Source: an uncultured Flavobacteriales bacterium
Lineage (GTDB): Bacteria > Bacteroidota > Bacteroidia > Flavobacteriales > BACL11
DNA length: 64,000 nt
Direction of reading: 5' to 3'
Assembly (NCBI GenBank): GCA_913063045.1
Contig: CAJXYM010000006.1
Span: 1 to 64,000, forward strand
The position numbers and the translations under genes were made by a program. The notes beneath the pieces are model-generated. The model did no database searches. It saw only the letters and a program-made list of their open reading frames with translations, and was not told the origin of the DNA. Below are positions 54,135 to 63,341 of this stretch, in pieces (position 1 is the first letter of the stretch; each line of letters starts with the position of its first letter).

Positions 54135-54136
54135 TT

Positions 54137-55621
54137 ATGAGAATCTTAACATTTCTTTTCCTTTTTATTTCTAACACTTGTTTTGCATCATTTGAGATGA
54201 ATAGTAATATGCATAAAGCTTATAAGCATATTATGAATCTTGAATTTAGTCAAGCACAAAATTATATTAATTTAGAAAAGAAAAATAATTCCTCTAACGG
54301 TCTTATTATTATAAATGAAAATTATATAGATTTCTTAAAAATTATAGTAGGCGAAGAGCAGTTATATTTTTTAGAAGCAAAAAAAAATAAATCTAATAGG
54401 CTGTATGCGTTATATAACTGTGATAGAGAATCTCCTTATTATCTTTTTTCTCAGGCAGAATTGCACTTGCAATGGGCTTTTGCTAGAATAAAATTTAAAG
54501 AATATGTTCAAGCAGCTTATGAACTTCAAAAAGCATATAGACTGTTGCAGAAAAATTCAAAAAAATTTCCTGAATTTATTCTTAATCAAAAAAGTCTAGG
54601 TGTATTACAAATATTAATAGGATCTGTACCAAAATCTTATAGTTGGATTATAGATGTTATAGGATTGAAGGGGAGTATTAACTCCGGTTTCATACAATTA
54701 TATTCCTTTTTAGAATCTACAGAGATTTCTGAAGATTATAAGATATACAAATTAGAAACATTATTTCTAATTTCATTTTTAGAAATGAATATGAATAATG
54801 ATAATAGTTCTTATGAAAAGTTAATTGAAACAATTGGAGATGCATATTTAAGCAGTGATTTGATGAAGTTTTGTGTTGCTCGCTTACATAGCAAATTAGG
54901 CCAGAATGATTTATGTATCCAAATTTTAGAATCAGATTCAAAAGCTTATGAAGCATATCCATTTCCTTATCTAAAATATTTGTCTGCAATGTCAAAAATG
55001 TATAAACTTGATTTTAAAGATTCAAAAAAATATTTTAATGCTTTTATAAATGAGTTTAAAGGTAGAAATTATATAAAATCAGCATATAATAAATTATCGC
55101 TTATTTCATTTTTAGAAGAAGATTCAATAAAAGAATATCTATATGATAGTCTAACCCTCTCTAAAGGATATATTGTAATTGACGAAGATAAACAAGCTTT
55201 AAATTACGCTGTAAATGATGCTATATTAGATAAAGAAATTTTAAAATCTAGATTGCTTTACGATGGGGGGTATTTTACAGAGTCAAAGAAAATATTAGGC
55301 CTTATAAATATATCTGATTTTCGTGATTCTATCCATTTTATTGAATACTATTATAGGTATGCAAGAGTATCCCAGAAACTAGATAAGAGTTCGGAAATTA
55401 CTATAAATTTATACAATAAAGTATTGAGCTTGAGTGATGAAGATAATCTTTACTATTTACCTATGTCAGCTCTTCAAATCGGCTTGATTTATGAAAAAAA
55501 TAATTCTCTAAAATTAGCAAAGAAATATTTTCATAAATGTTTAGAGTTTCAAAATTTTAATTATTCTAATGGCATTCATCAAAGCGCAACTTCTGGATTA
55601 AATAGAATAGCTAGTATCTAA
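54137..55621 (+). CDS. Exported TPR-like protein of unknown function
   Basis: This 494-residue protein begins with a signal peptide (ILTFLFLFISNTCFAS) and continues as helical hairpins resembling degenerate tetratricopeptide repeats (for example LEFSQAQNYINLEKK, KEYVQAAYELQKAYRLL, LKLAKKYFHKCLEFQ). Such proteins often act as periplasmic scaffolds. I do not recognise the family. The track start at 54116 is a TTG inside the terminator stem, so the ATG at 54137 is chosen. Its last 11 bases overlap the convergent FadL-like gene. Confidence 0.75.
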   Translation: MRILTFLFLFISNTCFASFEMNSNMHKAYKHIMNLEFSQAQNYINLEKKNNSSNGLIIINENYIDFLKIIVGEEQLYFLEAKKNKSNRLYALYNCDRESPYYLFSQAELHLQWAFARIKFKEYVQAAYELQKAYRLLQKNSKKFPEFILNQKSLGVLQILIGSVPKSYSWIIDVIGLKGSINSGFIQLYSFLESTEISEDYKIYKLETLFLISFLEMNMNNDNSSYEKLIETIGDAYLSSDLMKFCVARLHSKLGQNDLCIQILESDSKAYEAYPFPYLKYLSAMSKMYKLDFKDSKKYFNAFINEFKGRNYIKSAYNKLSLISFLEEDSIKEYLYDSLTLSKGYIVIDEDKQALNYAVNDAILDKEILKSRLLYDGGYFTESKKILGLINISDFRDSIHFIEYYYRYARVSQKLDKSSEITINLYNKVLSLSDEDNLYYLPMSALQIGLIYEKNNSLKLAKKYFHKCLEFQNFNYSNGIHQSATSGLNRIASI

Positions 55622-57098
55622 ATCCTAAAGTGACAAGCAAGTTGTGATTTGTGTGTATAAGATCTTTAGAGGCTATAAATTCTTCATTATACATCTGATA
55701 ATTTTCTTTATATTGTGATAAAACATATGCAAAGTCGATATAATAACCACCATTATTAACTCCTAACCCAAATGAAAAGTTTTCTCTGTTTAGAGATTCA
55801 TCATTATCGTTTTTATATGGGCTTCCATAAAGCGCATATCCTGCTCTTAGATTTAATTTTTTAAATTTAGTCTCGGCTCCAAATCTAATATTCTCAGTTT
55901 TAATAAATGTATTATTTATAGCATTGTTTTCATCATAGAAAACTTGACTACCATCATCCATATAATAATTTTCTATATCAAATGAAGCAGTGGAATAATC
56001 AATTATTTCATATTCAATACTAATTATCGAGCTACTGAAATTAGCCGAAACGCTAGCAATTGCTTTCCAAGGAGTAATTAAATTGTATTCGAAAAAATTA
56101 TTTGGTGAATATTCATTGTAACTTGTATCGTTAAATCTTGTTGTTGTAAGTGTTTGAAATTCTTCTTGAATTGTGAAATATGTTGGGGAATGAAGAGCTC
56201 CTCCAATTTTTATTTGATCATTTAATCTATATATCCCTCCTAATTTTAGATTTATTCCTGTACCGCTAGCTATAAGATCTTGAGTATATGAAAACGCCTC
56301 TAAATTATTAATGGTGTCTTCAAACCCGCTCTCAGTATGTTTAGTGGATTCGCTGTAGTTAAGGCTAGGGAAACCTAATGTTGCTCCTATATAAAACTTC
56401 TCTTGATAAGAAGAGCCTATAGATAAAACAAATTCATTCATACCTCCATTTGCATTAACCATATGAATCTGATTTTTGTTACTGTTACTAGCAACATGTG
56501 AAATATAATTTCCATTATCATATATATAGCCATTAGAATCAGTAGAATTATCTGACAAGTCAATAATGTCAGTCCAAAATGCAGGTGCAGCAAAAAATGA
56601 ATTTAGATTATTAATTGTATTGCCTTGCGCTATTGATAGAAAATTATCAGCTAAGCTGGATGTTTGATTTTGATTATATATGTAAATATTTTTATTGTAG
56701 TCTGCAAGTTGATTCCAACCTATTCCAAAGTTAACTCTTTTCCAGTCTGGGTCATCTTTTGCATAGGAAAGTACTAAGCCAATATTTCCTATTCTCCCAT
56801 CTGAACTTTCTTCTTCAAATGATAAGTTGTTATAGTATGATGTTGTATTATTAGAAATCAAATGAGGGGTAAATGTTACTTCTGTAAATTGATACATACC
56901 TAAACCAGCTGGGTTACTACTTAGTCCTGAAAAATCGCCTCCTAATGAACCGAATGCTCCAGACATTGATGAATATTTTGCTGTCCCGGAGATATTCATT
57001 TGTGAATATCTTAAGGCATCAAATTCATTTTGAGCCTTACATTCTATAATGCTAAGAAAAGATAATATTACGATAGATATTTTGTAGTATATTTTCAT
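55611..57098 (-). CDS. OmpP1/FadL-family outer-membrane transport protein
   Basis: This 495-residue beta-barrel protein has a signal peptide (ISIVILSFLSIIECKAQ). The FadL-like start YSQMNISGTAKYSSMSGAFGSLGGDFSGLSSNPAG (quoted here for position, about 30-65) includes the N-terminal hatch and the Ser-Asn-Pro-Ala-Gly motif, and the final strand ends with LGFRY. Family members take up fatty acids or other hydrophobic compounds, but the substrate here is unknown. An Asn-rich lipoprotein lies just upstream on the same strand, 23 bases away. Confidence 0.85.
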   Translation of the reverse strand: MKIYYKISIVILSFLSIIECKAQNEFDALRYSQMNISGTAKYSSMSGAFGSLGGDFSGLSSNPAGLGMYQFTEVTFTPHLISNNTTSYYNNLSFEEESSDGRIGNIGLVLSYAKDDPDWKRVNFGIGWNQLADYNKNIYIYNQNQTSSLADNFLSIAQGNTINNLNSFFAAPAFWTDIIDLSDNSTDSNGYIYDNGNYISHVASNSNKNQIHMVNANGGMNEFVLSIGSSYQEKFYIGATLGFPSLNYSESTKHTESGFEDTINNLEAFSYTQDLIASGTGINLKLGGIYRLNDQIKIGGALHSPTYFTIQEEFQTLTTTRFNDTSYNEYSPNNFFEYNLITPWKAIASVSANFSSSIISIEYEIIDYSTASFDIENYYMDDGSQVFYDENNAINNTFIKTENIRFGAETKFKKLNLRAGYALYGSPYKNDNDESLNRENFSFGLGVNNGGYYIDFAYVLSQYKENYQMYNEEFIASKDLIHTNHNLLVTLGFRY

Positions 57099-57121
57099 TA
57101 TTAAAATATTATAAGCCTAAT

Positions 57122-57997
57122 TTATTTTTTAGGCTTTGTTCTTCCTGATCCTCCACCTGAAGGCCTAGAATTAGATCGGTTATTTGATTTAAATGAATTA
57201 GATCGGTTGTTTGATTTGAATGAATTTGATTTATCATTTGATCGATTATTAGATTTGTAAGAATTATTTTTTTTGAAAGTTTTATTAGATTTTGTTTTAG
57301 TCTCTGAAGGACTATTGATAGAATTATTATTATTATTATTTACGTTGTTGTTATTCCAAGGTCTTTTAACAGTAGATCTGGAATTATTATTAAAGCTATT
57401 CTGTTGTATATTTTGAAATGATTTATTGTTAAGGGTGTTGTATTTGACTCCTGTTTTACTCGAGCCTGAGACTAAAGATCCTCTTGGTCCAAAAGAAGAA
57501 TTGCTATTTTCACCGTATTGATTATTGGTGTAATTATTATACCCATAGTAGTTGTTATACATGCCGTGATGCCCATTATAACCGTAGTGATTATAGTATG
57601 AGTTATATCCAAAAGGAGAATATGAGTAATATGGGCTAAATCCATTATGTCCAAAATAAATACTTGATCCATAATAAAAAGGGTCTTGATTATACCAGTA
57701 ATAATCTGTATAAATTCCAGAGTAAAACCCTGTAGAATACATCATTGGCGAATGAAATCTCCTTATTCTTGAAGAATAACTGAAATCATAATAATTATTT
57801 GCTTCAAATCTATTATCTTCATAATAAGTAATTGTGTCTTCATTATTTTCAGTATTTAGATTATATGCTTCCTCTAAAGTCGCAATTGAACTAAACTCAT
57901 TGCTTGATAAATAATTAGGGTCAGAAAAAAAACTCTGGTTAGTTGAGATGCATGAGGTGAAGGAAATCACAACTATTAATATTAAATAATTTTTCAT
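57122..57997 (-). CDS. Low-complexity Tyr- and Asn/Ser-rich lipoprotein with C-terminal repeats
   Basis: This 291-residue protein has a lipoprotein signal (LILIVVISFTSC, Cys16), an acidic segment, a Tyr/Gly/Asn-rich middle (about 90-170) and a Lys/Asn/Ser-rich basic tail with repeated SFKSNNRSN units, ending in GGGSGRTKPKK. The DNA of the tail has a 27-base tandem repeat (57171-57224). It is probably an outer-membrane lipoprotein. The composition suggests a flexible, possibly adhesive surface or matrix component, but no known domain is visible. It lies upstream of the FadL-like porin on the same strand. Confidence 0.7.
   Translation of the reverse strand: MKNYLILIVVISFTSCISTNQSFFSDPNYLSSNEFSSIATLEEAYNLNTENNEDTITYYEDNRFEANNYYDFSYSSRIRRFHSPMMYSTGFYSGIYTDYYWYNQDPFYYGSSIYFGHNGFSPYYSYSPFGYNSYYNHYGYNGHHGMYNNYYGYNNYTNNQYGENSNSSFGPRGSLVSGSSKTGVKYNTLNNKSFQNIQQNSFNNNSRSTVKRPWNNNNVNNNNNNSINSPSETKTKSNKTFKKNNSYKSNNRSNDKSNSFKSNNRSNSFKSNNRSNSRPSGGGSGRTKPKK
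57171..57224. repeat. 27-bp tandem repeat in the Asn-rich lipoprotein gene
   Basis: Two adjacent 27-base units beginning TTAGATCGGTT differ at two positions and encode the SFKSNNRSN repeats on the minus strand. A more diverged third unit follows. The in-frame unit length allows length change without frameshift. Confidence 0.75.
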
Positions 57998-58107
57998 GAT
58001 GATATTGTTTATTAGACAGCTTTACTATATTAAAAGTTTAATTAGATTTGTAGGTGCTTAATTATTAAACGTATTTAATATTACAAAATTACATTATTTA
58101 AGATAAA

Positions 58108-59580
58108 ATGTCAAAAAAAATAACACCTAGAGAAAAAGATTATTCAATATGGTATAATGATATTGTTCAACATGCTGATTTAGCAGAAAATTCCGGAGTG
58201 AGGGGATGCATGGTAATTAAGCCTTATGGCTATGCAATATGGGAGAAAATGCAAGCAGAACTTGATAAGAAATTTAAAGAGACTGGACACCTTAATGCTT
58301 ATTTCCCTCTATTTATACCTAAATCATATTTTAGTAAAGAAGCAAGTCATGTTGATGGGTTTGCTAAAGAATGTGCTGTTGTTACTCATTATAGATTAAA
58401 AACATCTGAAGATGGTAAAGAAATAGTTGTTGATGAGACTGCTAAATTAGAAGAGGAGTTAATTGTTCGCCCTACTTCGGAAACAATAATTTGGGATACT
58501 TACAGGAAATGGGTGCAATCATATAGAGATTTGCCATTACTTATAAATCAATGGGCAAATGTTGTAAGGTGGGAAATGAGAACAAGACTGTTTTTAAGAA
58601 CAACAGAGTTTTTATGGCAAGAAGGACACACTGCTCATGCTACAAAAGAAGAGGCAATTATTGAAACAGAAAAGATGATTAATGTTTACGCTGATTTTTC
58701 ACAGGATTTTATGGCAATGCCGGTTGTTATTGGATTAAAGTCAGAAAATGAAAGATTTGCAGGTGCACTTGAGACTTATTGCATAGAGGCACTTATGCAA
58801 GATGGTAAAGCACTTCAAGCTGGAACATCGCATTTTTTAGGTCAGAATTTTGCAAAAGCCTTTGACGTTAAGTATGCTAATAAAGAAGGGAAAAAAGAAT
58901 ATGTTTGGGCAACTTCTTGGGGGGTTTCTACGAGATTGATGGGGGCTTTAGTTATGACGCATTCTGATGATAAAGGTTTAGTTCTTCCTCCAAAACTTGC
59001 TCCATATCAAGTTGTTATTGTTCCTATTTATAAAGGAGCTGAGCAATTAGAGGAAATTACAATATCTGTTTTAAAAGTTAAGTCTGACCTTGAAAAAAGA
59101 GGAATTTCAGTTAAATTTGATAATAGAGATACTCATAAGCCAGGATGGAAGTTTGCTGAATATGAATTAAAAGGAGTTCCTGTAAGATTAGCTATAGGAA
59201 TGAGAGATTTAGAAAATGGAACTATAGAGGTGGCAAGAAGAGACACTCTTGAAAAGGAAACTTTGCAAATCATAGATATTGATTTGAAGATAGATAGCTT
59301 ATTAATAAATATTCAAGAAAATTTATTTAATAAAGCAAGTAATTTTCGTGATGCTAACACATTTAAGGCTAGTTCTTATGATGAATTTAAAAAATTAATT
59401 AAAAAGGGAGGATTTGTTTATGCGCATTGGGATGGGACAAGTGAGTCAGAATTAAAAATTAAAAACGATACTAAAGCAACTATAAGATGTATTCCTCAAA
59501 TTAATACTGATGAAGAAGGAACTTGTATTATTAGTGGAAAACTATCTAAGCAAAGAGTGTTATTTGCTAAATCATATTAA
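58108..59580 (+). CDS. proS: Prolyl-tRNA synthetase (type without editing insertion)
   Basis: This 490-residue class II synthetase charges tRNA-Pro. Motifs: [15 protein letters not shown], the motif 2 region [24 protein letters not shown] (quoted in part), and [21 protein letters not shown], plus the anticodon-binding domain ([13 protein letters not shown]). Its length and motifs match the archaeal/eukaryotic-like ProS form common in Bacteroidota, which lacks the bacterial INS editing domain. A hypothetical gene follows after 6 bases. Confidence 0.96.
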   Translation: MSKKITPREKDYSIWYNDIVQHADLAENSGVRGCMVIKPYGYAIWEKMQAELDKKFKETGHLNAYFPLFIPKSYFSKEASHVDGFAKECAVVTHYRLKTSEDGKEIVVDETAKLEEELIVRPTSETIIWDTYRKWVQSYRDLPLLINQWANVVRWEMRTRLFLRTTEFLWQEGHTAHATKEEAIIETEKMINVYADFSQDFMAMPVVIGLKSENERFAGALETYCIEALMQDGKALQAGTSHFLGQNFAKAFDVKYANKEGKKEYVWATSWGVSTRLMGALVMTHSDDKGLVLPPKLAPYQVVIVPIYKGAEQLEEITISVLKVKSDLEKRGISVKFDNRDTHKPGWKFAEYELKGVPVRLAIGMRDLENGTIEVARRDTLEKETLQIIDIDLKIDSLLINIQENLFNKASNFRDANTFKASSYDEFKKLIKKGGFVYAHWDGTSESELKIKNDTKATIRCIPQINTDEEGTCIISGKLSKQRVLFAKSY

Positions 59581-59586
59581 ATAATT

Positions 59587-60258
59587 ATGAGTAAAAGTAA
59601 TAAAATAGTAGAATTATTAAAAGAAAAGTCTGCAACTAAGCAATTGATTTATAGAAATACAAAAGAAGTTTTTGAAAATTTAGTTATTTCGTTAAAGGCA
59701 AAAGAAAAATCTTTATCTAAGTTATTAAAAAAAGAAGAAAATGCTGTTAAATTAGAGTTTAAATCAAATGGAATATTTGATGTGCAGCTTAAATTTGCTG
59801 GAGACACACTTCTTTTTCATATGCACTCTAATGTTTTTGATTTCCCTCCAGATCATAATATTTTTAAGTCTAAATATGTAAAGAAAGATAATTCAAGAAG
59901 TTTCTGTGGCGTTATTAATATTTATAATTTTCTTTCAGATTCATTAAAATATAATCGCTTAAATGATGAGGGAGTATTAATTGGTAGAGTTTTTATTAAT
60001 AAAGAAAAAAAATTCTTTGTTGAGGGCGACGAAGATTTAGGGTCTTTATTTAAAGATTTCTCTAAAAAAGAAATTAATGCTGAATCTATAGATGAGATTA
60101 TAAATACATGTATGATTTTTACTTTAAATTTTGATTTATGTTCTCCTAATTTTAATGATGTGAGATTAGTTTCTGTTCATAATTTGTTAGCAATGAGTAT
60201 GAATCAAAAAATCAAAACTTCTAAAAGACTAGGATATAAGTTGTCGCATGAAAATTAA
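59587..60258 (+). CDS. Conserved hypothetical protein downstream of proS
   Basis: This 223-residue soluble protein has no signal peptide or membrane segment. I cannot name its family. It begins with a helical Lys-rich stretch (about 1-50), then an ordered alpha/beta part (DTLLFHMHSNVFDFPPDH; VINIYNFLSDSLKYNR; LIGRVFINKEKKFFVEG). It follows proS by 6 bases and is probably co-transcribed with it. A nucleic-acid-related role could be imagined from the context but is not supported by a motif. Confidence 0.75.
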   Translation: MSKSNKIVELLKEKSATKQLIYRNTKEVFENLVISLKAKEKSLSKLLKKEENAVKLEFKSNGIFDVQLKFAGDTLLFHMHSNVFDFPPDHNIFKSKYVKKDNSRSFCGVINIYNFLSDSLKYNRLNDEGVLIGRVFINKEKKFFVEGDEDLGSLFKDFSKKEINAESIDEIINTCMIFTLNFDLCSPNFNDVRLVSVHNLLAMSMNQKIKTSKRLGYKLSHEN

Positions 60259-60415
60259 TTTTTTCAGATGGAAATTTGAACTACATAATAATTTATAAGA
60301 TAATTCTTAGTTGTTAAAACCAAAATGGTTTTAGAAAAAATATGAATATTTATAGACTAATCTTAGCGACAATTTTGTATTAATTTATTTTATCATAATT
60401 ATTAATTATTAAATA

Positions 60416-60446
60416 TTTGCTAGGTTTTAAAAAAAGTATAAATTTG
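60416..60446 (+). promoter_or_regulatory. Promoter for tRNA-Glu (both boxes present)
   Basis: TTTG (60416-60419), a 19-base spacer and TAAATTTG (60439-60446) match the Bacteroidota -33/-7 consensus well. The tRNA starts 24 bases after the -7 box. It is the clearest promoter in the window. Confidence 0.7.
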
Positions 60447-60470
60447 CAGCCTCGATTTGAGAATCATTAT

Positions 60471-60542
60471 GGCCCGGTCGTCTAGTGGTTAGGACGCCAG
60501 GTTTTCATCCTGGTAACCGGGGTTCGATTCCCCGTCGGGCTA
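60471..60542 (+). tRNA. tRNA-Glu (anticodon TTC)
   Basis: A full cloverleaf is present: acceptor GGCCCGG / TCGGGCT with discriminator A, anticodon stem CCAGG / CCTGG with loop TTTTCAT (anticodon TTC), and T arm CGGGG TTCGATT CCCCG. CCA is not encoded. rpsT starts 15 bases downstream and may share the promoter. Confidence 0.96.
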
Positions 60543-60557
60543 CAAAAAAACAAAAAT

Positions 60558-60812
60558 ATGGCAAATCATAAATCAGCATTAAAAAGAATAAGACAGTCTG
60601 AAACACGTAGACTTCTTAATAAATATAAACATAAAACAGCTCGTAATTCTGTAAGAGAGCTGCGCGCATTAACAGATAAGAAGGCAGCAGGTACTATGTT
60701 GCCTAAAGTTGTCTCAATGCTTGATAAATTAACTAAAGTTAATATTATTCATAGAAATAAGGCATCTAATCTCAAGACAAGTCTTACCAAGCATGTTAAC
60801 GCATTAGCTTAA
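60558..60812 (+). CDS. rpsT: 30S ribosomal protein S20
   Basis: This 84-residue, basic, all-helical protein binds 16S rRNA. It begins [18 protein letters not shown] and ends [17 protein letters not shown], as expected for the family. It lies 15 bases after tRNA-Glu, so it is probably read from the tRNA promoter, and is followed by a strong terminator. Confidence 0.97.
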   Translation: MANHKSALKRIRQSETRRLLNKYKHKTARNSVRELRALTDKKAAGTMLPKVVSMLDKLTKVNIIHRNKASNLKTSLTKHVNALA

Positions 60813-60840
60813 ATCTTTATCCCTTTACAAAATAATTTGA

Positions 60841-60871
60841 AAAGGCTTATCATTTTGATAAGCCTTTTTTT
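60841..60871 (+). terminator. Rho-independent terminator after rpsT
   Basis: AAAGGCTTATCA / TGATAAGCCTTT forms a 12-bp stem with loop TTT, followed by a T run. Confidence 0.92.
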
Positions 60872-60913
60872 GGTTAAAAATTTAACTTTACAAAAAATAA
60901 TTTATAATTTTCA

Positions 60914-61606
60914 ATGAAAATAACGCATGTTTTTTTTGATTTGGACAGAACACTTTGGGACTTTGATCTTAACTCATACAACACCTTATTAGATATTTTT
61001 CATGATTTTTCTCTAAAAGATAAAGGAATTAAAGATCCTGTTTTTTTTATTGAACAGTATATCAAGATAAACGAATCTCTTTGGGGTCTTTACAGGGATG
61101 ATTTAATAACTAAAGAAGACTTAAGATCTAGGAGGTTTTATCAAACATTACAGGAATATTCAATTCAAGATCTTCAATTAGCAAAAGATATTGGTGATGC
61201 ATATGTTAAAAATTCTCCATTACAAACAGTATTGTTTCCTCATACAATAGAAATTTTAACTTATCTTAAAAAAAAATACTCTCTGAGTATTATTACTAAT
61301 GGGTTTGAAGAAGTTCAGCATATTAAATTAAAGGCATCTGCTATTGATCATTTTTTCGACCATGTTGTAACATCTGAAGCGGTTGATGTTAAAAAACCAA
61401 ATCCTATTATATTTCAATATGCTCTGGATAAAGCAAAAGTCAGTGCCAAAAGTAGTATAATGATTGGTGATGACTTGCCTGTCGATATTCTTGGAGCAAA
61501 ATCAATGGGTATGTCTCATGTGTTTTTTAACCCCAAAAAGAATAGTCATTCTCAAAAAATAGATTTTGAGATTTCATGTCTTAGTGATTTGAAAAATATT
61601 TTATAG
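60914..61606 (+). CDS. HAD-superfamily phosphatase, YjjG-type pyrimidine nucleotidase
   Basis: This 230-residue HAD hydrolase has motif I FFDLDRTLWDFD, motif II SIITNGFEE, the Lys of motif III in DVKKPNPIIF, and motif IV MIGDDLPVDILGAKSMGM. The pattern LDRTLWDF with an SNN-like cap matches YjjG-type noncanonical pyrimidine nucleotidases, which dephosphorylate damaged or unusual nucleotides. The exact substrate is not provable here. It converges on the PafA-like gene with a 3-base gap. Confidence 0.88.
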   Translation: MKITHVFFDLDRTLWDFDLNSYNTLLDIFHDFSLKDKGIKDPVFFIEQYIKINESLWGLYRDDLITKEDLRSRRFYQTLQEYSIQDLQLAKDIGDAYVKNSPLQTVLFPHTIEILTYLKKKYSLSIITNGFEEVQHIKLKASAIDHFFDHVVTSEAVDVKKPNPIIFQYALDKAKVSAKSSIMIGDDLPVDILGAKSMGMSHVFFNPKKNSHSQKIDFEISCLSDLKNIL

Positions 61607-61609
61607 AAA

Positions 61610-63196
61610 TTATTTAATAATTTCCGTTAGTGGATTTCCAGAACATCCGTTGGGAAATGAAATGCCTAGTATAGAGCTTACGGTTGGCGCAATATCTTTT
61701 ATATTAACTCTGTTGTATGTTTTTCCTTGTTCAACCTCCCCACCCCAAAATATTAAAGGGACATGCGTATCATAATTATGTGAAGACCCATGAGTTGTAC
61801 CGCCCTTCTCGTAACTTTTACTAATCCACCCGGGCTGAAGAGCTACTATTACATCTCCGGATCTTTTTTGATTAAAACCTCTTTGTATTTTAGCATGTTG
61901 AGAGTTATTATATTCATAATTGTGCATTTGATATGCTGTATATGAATTTTTCACCCAACTATATTTAAGTAGAAATTTAGCGCAAATTTCTTGAATTTCT
62001 CTTATTTCAATATCTAAATTTTCTGCTATTAAATCATGATTTAAAAATACTTGATTGTTCGAATAACTTAAAATATAATTATTTTCATCAGTAATCTGTG
62101 CTGGCCAATTGAAGTAATCTTTCAAATAAAGATTTAATTCATTTTTCATTTGTAAACTTGAGAAATAACCTGATGGTATTTTATTTTCTTGTAGTTTATG
62201 AGGCTCAGATACTACACCATGATCTGCTGTTAAAAAAACTAAAGTATTTTCAAAGCCTATGTGCTCCTCAACATATTTAAGAATTCTTGAAATTTCTTGA
62301 TCAAGCTTTACATAAGTATCTAAGATTTCGAATGAATGAGGTCCATATTGATGTCCAATATAATCTGTAGATGAAAAACTAATTGATAGAAAATCAGTTG
62401 ATTTTTGTTGTCCTAATTTTTCATTTTTAAGAATTTCCAAGGAAAGGTCTGCAAGAATTGTATTTCCTTGAGGGGTGCTTTTAATAATGCCGGCTCCATT
62501 AGCGTCAAATAATGAGTCTAAGTTATGTTTAAAGTGGTTTTTAAGACTCCATTCTCCTTTTAGGTAACTTGAGGCTGAGGTGTTGTTTTGATGCGTTATA
62601 AGCCATTGTGGTAGTTGATTCATATAAAAGCTACTTGTGATCCATTGACCATTTTTATCCATCCAATATGCAGCGTCAGCAGAATGGCCTGCTGAGAGAA
62701 TTGCTCCTCTATCTTTTAATGATATTCCAATTACCTTAGATTCTGGGTTGAATAACTGAATTTCGTCTCCAATAGTTGTTGTTAGCATATGATGAGGAGA
62801 CATTTTTCCATCTGATGATTCTATATCTTCAATATTCTCATTACAATTACATACGGTATGCATATCACCATTACCTGCACAGTAAACTGATTTTTTTTTG
62901 TTTTTATCATACCAGTTATTAGCAATAATTCCATGAGAAGATGGAGTTGTTCCTGTAAATATACTTGCATGACCAGGGCCTGTATATGTTGGTACATAAC
63001 TAAAGTGAGTATTTCTGAAAAAATAACCATCATTTACAAGTTTTTTAAATCCATTTTTTTCAAATTTTTCCCAAAAACGGTCTATATAATCATATCTCAT
63101 TTGATCTACCACAATACCAATTACTAATTTTGGTTTTTTTGCATTTAAATTAATAGATGTCATAAATATTAATGTAATCAAAAGAATTTTTTTCAT
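61610..63196 (-). CDS. Exported alkaline phosphatase superfamily protein, PafA-like
   Basis: This 528-residue periplasmic or surface phosphomonoesterase has a signal peptide (ILLITLIFMTSINLNA), a metal site IVVDQMRYDYIDRF, the nucleophile Thr in PTYTGPGHASIFTG, SSTDYIGHQYGPHS, LTADHGVVSEP and the C-terminal GTTHGSSHNYDTHVPL. These features match the PafA alkaline phosphatase of Bacteroidota, which releases phosphate from organic esters. It is downstream of a PAP2-like gene and a 47-aa membrane protein gene on the same strand; the small gene's stop lies 1 base before its ATG. Confidence 0.9.
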   Translation of the reverse strand: MKKILLITLIFMTSINLNAKKPKLVIGIVVDQMRYDYIDRFWEKFEKNGFKKLVNDGYFFRNTHFSYVPTYTGPGHASIFTGTTPSSHGIIANNWYDKNKKKSVYCAGNGDMHTVCNCNENIEDIESSDGKMSPHHMLTTTIGDEIQLFNPESKVIGISLKDRGAILSAGHSADAAYWMDKNGQWITSSFYMNQLPQWLITHQNNTSASSYLKGEWSLKNHFKHNLDSLFDANGAGIIKSTPQGNTILADLSLEILKNEKLGQQKSTDFLSISFSSTDYIGHQYGPHSFEILDTYVKLDQEISRILKYVEEHIGFENTLVFLTADHGVVSEPHKLQENKIPSGYFSSLQMKNELNLYLKDYFNWPAQITDENNYILSYSNNQVFLNHDLIAENLDIEIREIQEICAKFLLKYSWVKNSYTAYQMHNYEYNNSQHAKIQRGFNQKRSGDVIVALQPGWISKSYEKGGTTHGSSHNYDTHVPLIFWGGEVEQGKTYNRVNIKDIAPTVSSILGISFPNGCSGNPLTEIIK

Positions 63197-63197
63197 T

Positions 63198-63341
63198 TTA
63201 TTTTTTTTTAAATTTATAGACTATAATTGATAGTACTACCGCAACAATAACATCATAGATAGGCTTGACTTCAGGCCAGCCAAAATTCCAAAGAATAACC
63301 ATTAATAACCAAAAAAACCAAATTTTATTAAACTGTTGCAT
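63198..63341 (-). CDS. Small 47-residue membrane protein (below the ORF-track size cutoff)
   Basis: The minus strand encodes a 47-residue peptide starting MQQFNKIWFFWLLMVILWNF, with two hydrophobic stretches (about 7-19 and 31-42) around a GWPEVKPIYD turn and ending in KFKKK. Its ATG overlaps the last 14 bases of the PAP2 gene and its stop is 1 base before the PafA-like gene's ATG, so it fits exactly between two genes of one operon. The hairpin of two helices and basic tail look like a genuine small inner-membrane protein. The function is unknown. Confidence 0.7.
   Translation of the reverse strand: MQQFNKIWFFWLLMVILWNFGWPEVKPIYDVIVAVVLSIIVYKFKKK

Noticed and set aside
54116-54136. Upstream TTG start of the TPR-like protein
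   Set aside because: The extra codons lie inside the terminator hairpin of the previous gene, and the ATG at 54137 gives a proper signal peptide.
57472-57672. 66-aa minus-strand ORF rich in Ile, Thr and His
   Set aside because: It is another frame of the low-complexity lipoprotein gene and reflects its repeated Tyr/Asn codons.
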